64,000 nt of DNA from JALZVT01 sp039029135 (lineage in GTDB: Bacteria; Pseudomonadota; Gammaproteobacteria; Pseudomonadales; Azotimanducaceae): the NCBI GenBank assembly GCA_039029135.1, contig JBCCGT010000012.1:98491-162490 (forward strand), in the 5' to 3' direction. Below, in pieces: positions 59,903 through 64,000 of the stretch. The notes below the pieces were generated by a model, which saw only the letters and a list, made by a program, of their open reading frames with translations, was not told the DNA's origin and ran no database searches. A program made the translations under genes and the position numbers. Every line of letters begins with the position of its first letter. The stretch's first letter is position 1.

Positions 59903-60832
59903 TTAATCTTCGGGCAGCGGCTCGCCACTTGCCGCCCATGCGTTGCGCCGCCGCTGCTCGCGCGCGCGTGCGGCCACCGTCAGGATCTCGCGCCCGACGG
60001 ACCAGTGCCCGGACAGCGCGTCGGATGCGTTCGACCAGCTAGCATTCAGTCTTTGCCAATGCGATTGGGATGCGCGCAGATAGCTCGTCAGCAATAGTAT
60101 TTCGGTTGGGTGCTGCATATCGGAGTGCGCGACGGCGTGGCCTTGTACGATCAACGCCAGCAGATCTTCTCGACCGCTTGCATCCAGGCCAGTTGCGGCG
60201 CCAAGACGATAGAGCGCGATCTGCATCGCTAGGGTGCTGAATACGTCTTCTACCAGCCGGAACGGTTTGATGTAGTGCTCGTACGCATCTTCGTCGAATA
60301 CGGCTAGCACCGGCGTGGATTCGAATCGCAGATCGCAGATCGGCACCCCGCCGGCCTGACGCTCCGGTGGCAGTGGAATCTGCGTGATTCCAGGAGCGTC
60401 ACCCGCCACACTAACCATCCGTAGCTGATTCTGACCGTCGCGTTCACCAATACTTGCGGCGACGTACAGATGGGTGGCGGGCGGAGCCATGGTCCCCCAC
60501 CATTTTTGTCCGCTGATGCGCGCCGGCTCGTGATTGCGCTCGAGTGCGGTGGTAATAAAGCGCGGCCGTGGGCCGCGTTCTTCGCTAACACAAAATGCTG
60601 TGATCGCATTGGCGGGTGTGGTCGGGAAAAGGCGCCGGATGGCGGCCTGATGGCCGGCGATAGTCGCGTTGGTCTGACTACCCGCTATGCTGGCAGCCAA
60701 AATCAACCTCCGCAGCGGGTCTGTTTCCCGCGTTAGCGTTTCGTGTGTCAGCGAGGCAGCAAATTTGTCGGTGTCGAAGACAGGCTCGCCAGCTTGCTGG
60801 CTAACGACTCTCAGGAGTTCATCCGATTCCAC
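59903..60832 (-). CDS. Acyl-CoA-dehydrogenase-like protein, divergent
   Basis: 309 residues, shorter than the usual 380. The middle has a recognisable acyl-CoA dehydrogenase pattern (RISGQKWWGTMAPPATHLYVAAS, the beta domain that packs on FAD, and RFESTPVLAVFDEDAYEHY), but the N-terminal and catalytic helices are atypical, and the usual catalytic Glu region and C-terminal RIYEGT motif are not seen. It may be a divergent flavoprotein or a non-catalytic relative. It is followed by the methyltransferase with 14 nt between them. Confidence 0.6.
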   Translation of the reverse strand: MESDELLRVVSQQAGEPVFDTDKFAASLTHETLTRETDPLRRLILAASIAGSQTNATIAGHQAAIRRLFPTTPANAITAFCVSEERGPRPRFITTALERNHEPARISGQKWWGTMAPPATHLYVAASIGERDGQNQLRMVSVAGDAPGITQIPLPPERQAGGVPICDLRFESTPVLAVFDEDAYEHYIKPFRLVEDVFSTLAMQIALYRLGAATGLDASGREDLLALIVQGHAVAHSDMQHPTEILLLTSYLRASQSHWQRLNASWSNASDALSGHWSVGREILTVAARAREQRRRNAWAASGEPLPED

Positions 60833-61601
60833 TGTGTTGACCTATTTTCACCAAGTATTAGTAGCCGAGCTGCAATAAGGATGGCGGCGATCTGTGTTCG
60901 AACGCGGCCTCGTCAGCTACCGAGCTATTGAGCGACCAAACTCGTTCGATTGTGGAACTAAGTCAAGGGGATGGGGTGAGCCAGTTGGCTGGCGCTCTAA
61001 CGCTGAGGCGGGCCAGAAGCTGCGGACTGGCCTCGTTTTACCCGAACGGTCACAGCCGACAACCTCGAGTCAAGGCGCCTCGAGGCCCCTGGCGAGCGAT
61101 CTGCATCACTATCCGGCGCTTCGTCTCAAGATATCTAGACAGCTTTTTGCGTTGATGTTGGAGGACGCTGTATGCAGGAAGCCGCGCAACTTCGTGCCTC
61201 TTTCGGCCGCGGGAAAAGCCTTGATGAATGCGGCCTTTGACTGGAAGCCCGCTTCCTCCAATTCCTGATCCGCTATGGGCAATCGAAAGGTTGCAACGGT
61301 TCCCCGCCAGCGCCGTCGTACGGCAAGATCGAATTCACTCTCGTGTAGTTTAGCTTTTTGCCCCTCTTCTTCGTCTTTTACTATGCCTTCGGTGACCTAC
61401 GTTTCGACAATAAAGAAAGGGTCACAGCTGTTAGGTCATCTGGTCGACGAGTGCGTGAAAATCTACGAGCGCGAATTTAGATACCTATCGGACAACGCAA
61501 GACTGGCAACCAACGGCGTGCTGAAGCAGCATTTCGCCAATCTTGATCCTAAAATGTGTGACACTAGCAGAGTCGTCTGAACACATTGAAAAGCCCGTGA
61601 C
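60833..61601. other. Long non-coding or degraded region beyond groEL
   Basis: About 770 bases without a convincing gene. A minus-strand frame at 61109-61396 reads 95 codons with coding-like residues (AVRRRWRGTVATFRLPIADQ and EEAGFQSKAAFIKAFPAAER) but has no ATG or GTG start. A plus-strand frame at 61384-61578 also looks partly protein-like. Base composition is somewhat lower in G+C than the surroundings. It may be the residue of an inserted or decayed element; no family was recognised. Confidence 0.45.
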
Positions 61602-61643
61602 AAACAAAAACGGGCCACCCCGATCTCTCGAAGCAGCCCGTTT
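61602..61643 (-). terminator. Intrinsic terminator of the groES-groEL operon
   Basis: On the minus strand AAACGGGC (61643-61636) pairs with GCCCGTTT (61615-61608) around a 20-base loop and is followed by TTTTTGTTTG (61610-61601). This is a typical Rho-independent terminator about 60 nt past the groEL stop. A second perfect 8-bp hairpin (AAGACCGG/CCGGTCTT at 61683-61703) overlaps the groEL stop codon. Confidence 0.8.
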
Positions 61644-61701
61644 CAATCTGAGGCCGGGCGCGTTAGCACCCGACCCCGGATGAAGACCGGTTAACCCGGT
61701 C

Positions 61702-63342
<1,641 letters not shown>

Positions 63343-63370
63343 TCGCTGTGTCCTCTCCTGTAACGCCGCG

Positions 63371-63658
63371 TTATTCCAAAACGCCGAAGATTTCTGATTC
63401 CTGCAGAATCAGCAGCTCTTCGCCGTCGATTTTGACCGTGCTGCCGCCATACTGGCCGAACAGCACCTTGTCGCCTTTCTTGACGTCAGGCGCACGCGTA
63501 TCGCCGTTGTCCAGGGCCTTACCCGGGCCTACCGCAATGACTTCGCCCTGAGAGGGCTTTTCGGTGGCGGAGTCGGGCAGCACAATGCCGCCGGCGCTGG
63601 TGGTTTCTTCTTCCAACCGGCGCACGACCACGCGATCGTGTAGGGGTCGAATCTTCAT
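63371..63658 (-). CDS. groS: Co-chaperonin GroES (Hsp10)
   Basis: 95 residues from the ATG at 63658, giving the canonical start MKIRPLHDRVVVRR; the earlier ATG at 63679 adds seven residues. The mobile loop EEETTSAGGIVLPDSATEKP and the VLFGQYGGSTVKIDGEELL region match GroES. It caps GroEL rings. It is the first gene of the operon, about 70 nt downstream of a perfect CIRCE operator. Confidence 0.98.
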   Translation of the reverse strand: MKIRPLHDRVVVRRLEEETTSAGGIVLPDSATEKPSQGEVIAVGPGKALDNGDTRAPDVKKGDKVLFGQYGGSTVKIDGEELLILQESEIFGVLE

Positions 63659-63729
63659 GCTGGTCCTCGTGTCTCCCAAGATTCTCGAAAACGTGCCGCT
63701 CGGCGACCGGCCCTATGCCGGGGTCCCGA

Positions 63730-63756
63730 TTAGCACTCTCATGGAGAGAGTGCTAA
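63730..63756. promoter_or_regulatory. CIRCE element (HrcA operator)
   Basis: TTAGCACTC (63730-63738), a nine-base spacer, and GAGTGCTAA (63748-63756) match the CIRCE consensus exactly. It is the binding site for the HrcA heat-shock repressor and lies upstream of groES. Heat or unfolded protein would release HrcA and induce groES-groEL. HrcA itself is not in the window. Confidence 0.97.
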
Positions 63757-63853
63757 CGCGGCGGGGACAGCTATCATAGTGGCGAGTTGGGCGAATTCAA
63801 GGGTGCGAGGGCATCTGCGGCCAGCCTGATGCGCCAGGTGCCTGTGGAAAAAG

Positions 63854-63901
63854 TCAGGCCGCCAATTTAGCTGCGGATTAGCTAAGAGCGTGGCGGCCTG
63901 A
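63854..63901. repeat. Perfect 11-bp inverted repeat
   Basis: TCAGGCCGCCA (63854-63864) and TGGCGGCCTGA (63891-63901) pair perfectly, enclosing a 26-base loop that itself contains TTAGCTGCGGATTAGCTAA with complementary TTAGCT/AGCTAA ends. No T-run follows. It lies between the groES promoter and the right-edge repeats and may be a terminator-like or REP-type element for a gene beyond the window. Confidence 0.6.
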
Positions 63902-63947
63902 GGGAGGAATCGGGGAACCAGACAAAGGTCAGGGTCCCAGGAAACTT

Positions 63948-64000
63948 GGGGTCAGGGTCGGGGGTCAGAGTCGGGGGTCAGAGTCGGGACTCTGACCCCC
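63948..64000. repeat. 13-bp direct repeats and an inverted repeat at the right edge
   Basis: Three consecutive 13-bp units, ggggtcagRgtcg (63948-63960, 63961-63973, 63974-63986), are followed by an 11-bp inverted copy: GGGGTCAGAGT (63974-63984) pairs with ACTCTGACCCC (63989-63999). A related ggtcagggtccc sits just upstream at about 63928. In high-GC proteobacteria, GGGGTCAGAGTC/GACTCTGACCCC repeats commonly flank REP-associated tyrosine transposase genes. The gene itself would lie beyond the window. Confidence 0.7.

Noticed and set aside
61275..61580. A 101-codon plus-strand frame beyond groEL
   Set aside because: The first 36 residues are low complexity and no family was recognised; a chance or fragmentary frame is more likely than a gene.

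Overview
The window is about 64 kb of gene-dense, high-GC bacterial chromosome with short intergenic gaps and many 1-4 nt start/stop overlaps. Exonuclease I (SbcB), a GspA/GspB type II secretion pair, a YihG-like acyltransferase and a GroES-GroEL operon behind a CIRCE element point to a gammaproteobacterium. The acyl-CoA, short-chain dehydrogenase, wax-ester synthase and LLM-flavin genes suggest an environmental, lipid-metabolising lineage. I cannot name a genus. No rRNA, tRNA, CRISPR array or intact transposase was seen.

Layout. 1-16 kb is almost all minus strand. It holds an ECF sigma factor with a cupin anti-sigma partner, a methyltransferase, an SDR plus carboxyltransferase plus biotin carrier group, purC, a second SDR, a Cys/Met PLP enzyme, a REC-PAS-GGDEF-EAL regulator, two Nudix hydrolases, and an AttEFGH-like ABC exporter with a CrtC/AttH-type lipoprotein. 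16.4-31.5 kb holds a ribbon-helix-helix protein with a response regulator, an OpuB-type osmolyte importer, sbcB, a DASS transporter, a lipoprotein aminopeptidase, a PlsC-type acyltransferase, gspA-gspB, a GAF/HD-GYP protein and a PuuD-like membrane protein. 31.6-43 kb holds an enoyl-CoA hydratase, a pseudouridine synthase, a gamma-carbonic anhydrase, an APH-like kinase, an RraA-like protein, an M20 amidohydrolase, a five-gene YtrA-type GntR/ABC operon behind a perfect inverted-repeat operator, a TetR regulator and an iodotyrosine-deiodinase-like nitroreductase.

43.2-49.5 kb is the most system-like part: nine tightly packed plus-strand genes behind a Fur/Zur-like box. They encode a PepSY-TM protein, DUF2271, DUF4198, a small secreted protein, a single-pass membrane protein, a complete ZnuABC-type metal importer, and a second ZnuA-like protein that has lost its metal-binding histidines. 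It reads as a metal-starvation uptake operon with accessory periplasmic parts. A decayed aldehyde dehydrogenase fragment follows.

49.8-61 kb holds GNAT, WS/DGAT, LLM oxidoreductase, a CmcJ/NvfI-like enzyme and an SbcC/SbcD-like repair pair. A 193-bp decayed copy of the 3' end of groEL lies next to the sbcD-like gene, about 2.9 kb beyond the intact groEL. The two copies flank a methyltransferase, a partial-looking acyl-CoA dehydrogenase homologue and degraded sequence, as expected for an insertion or a collapsed duplication at the groEL 3' end. The right edge carries 13-bp direct repeats and an inverted repeat of the kind often seen beside REP-associated transposases.
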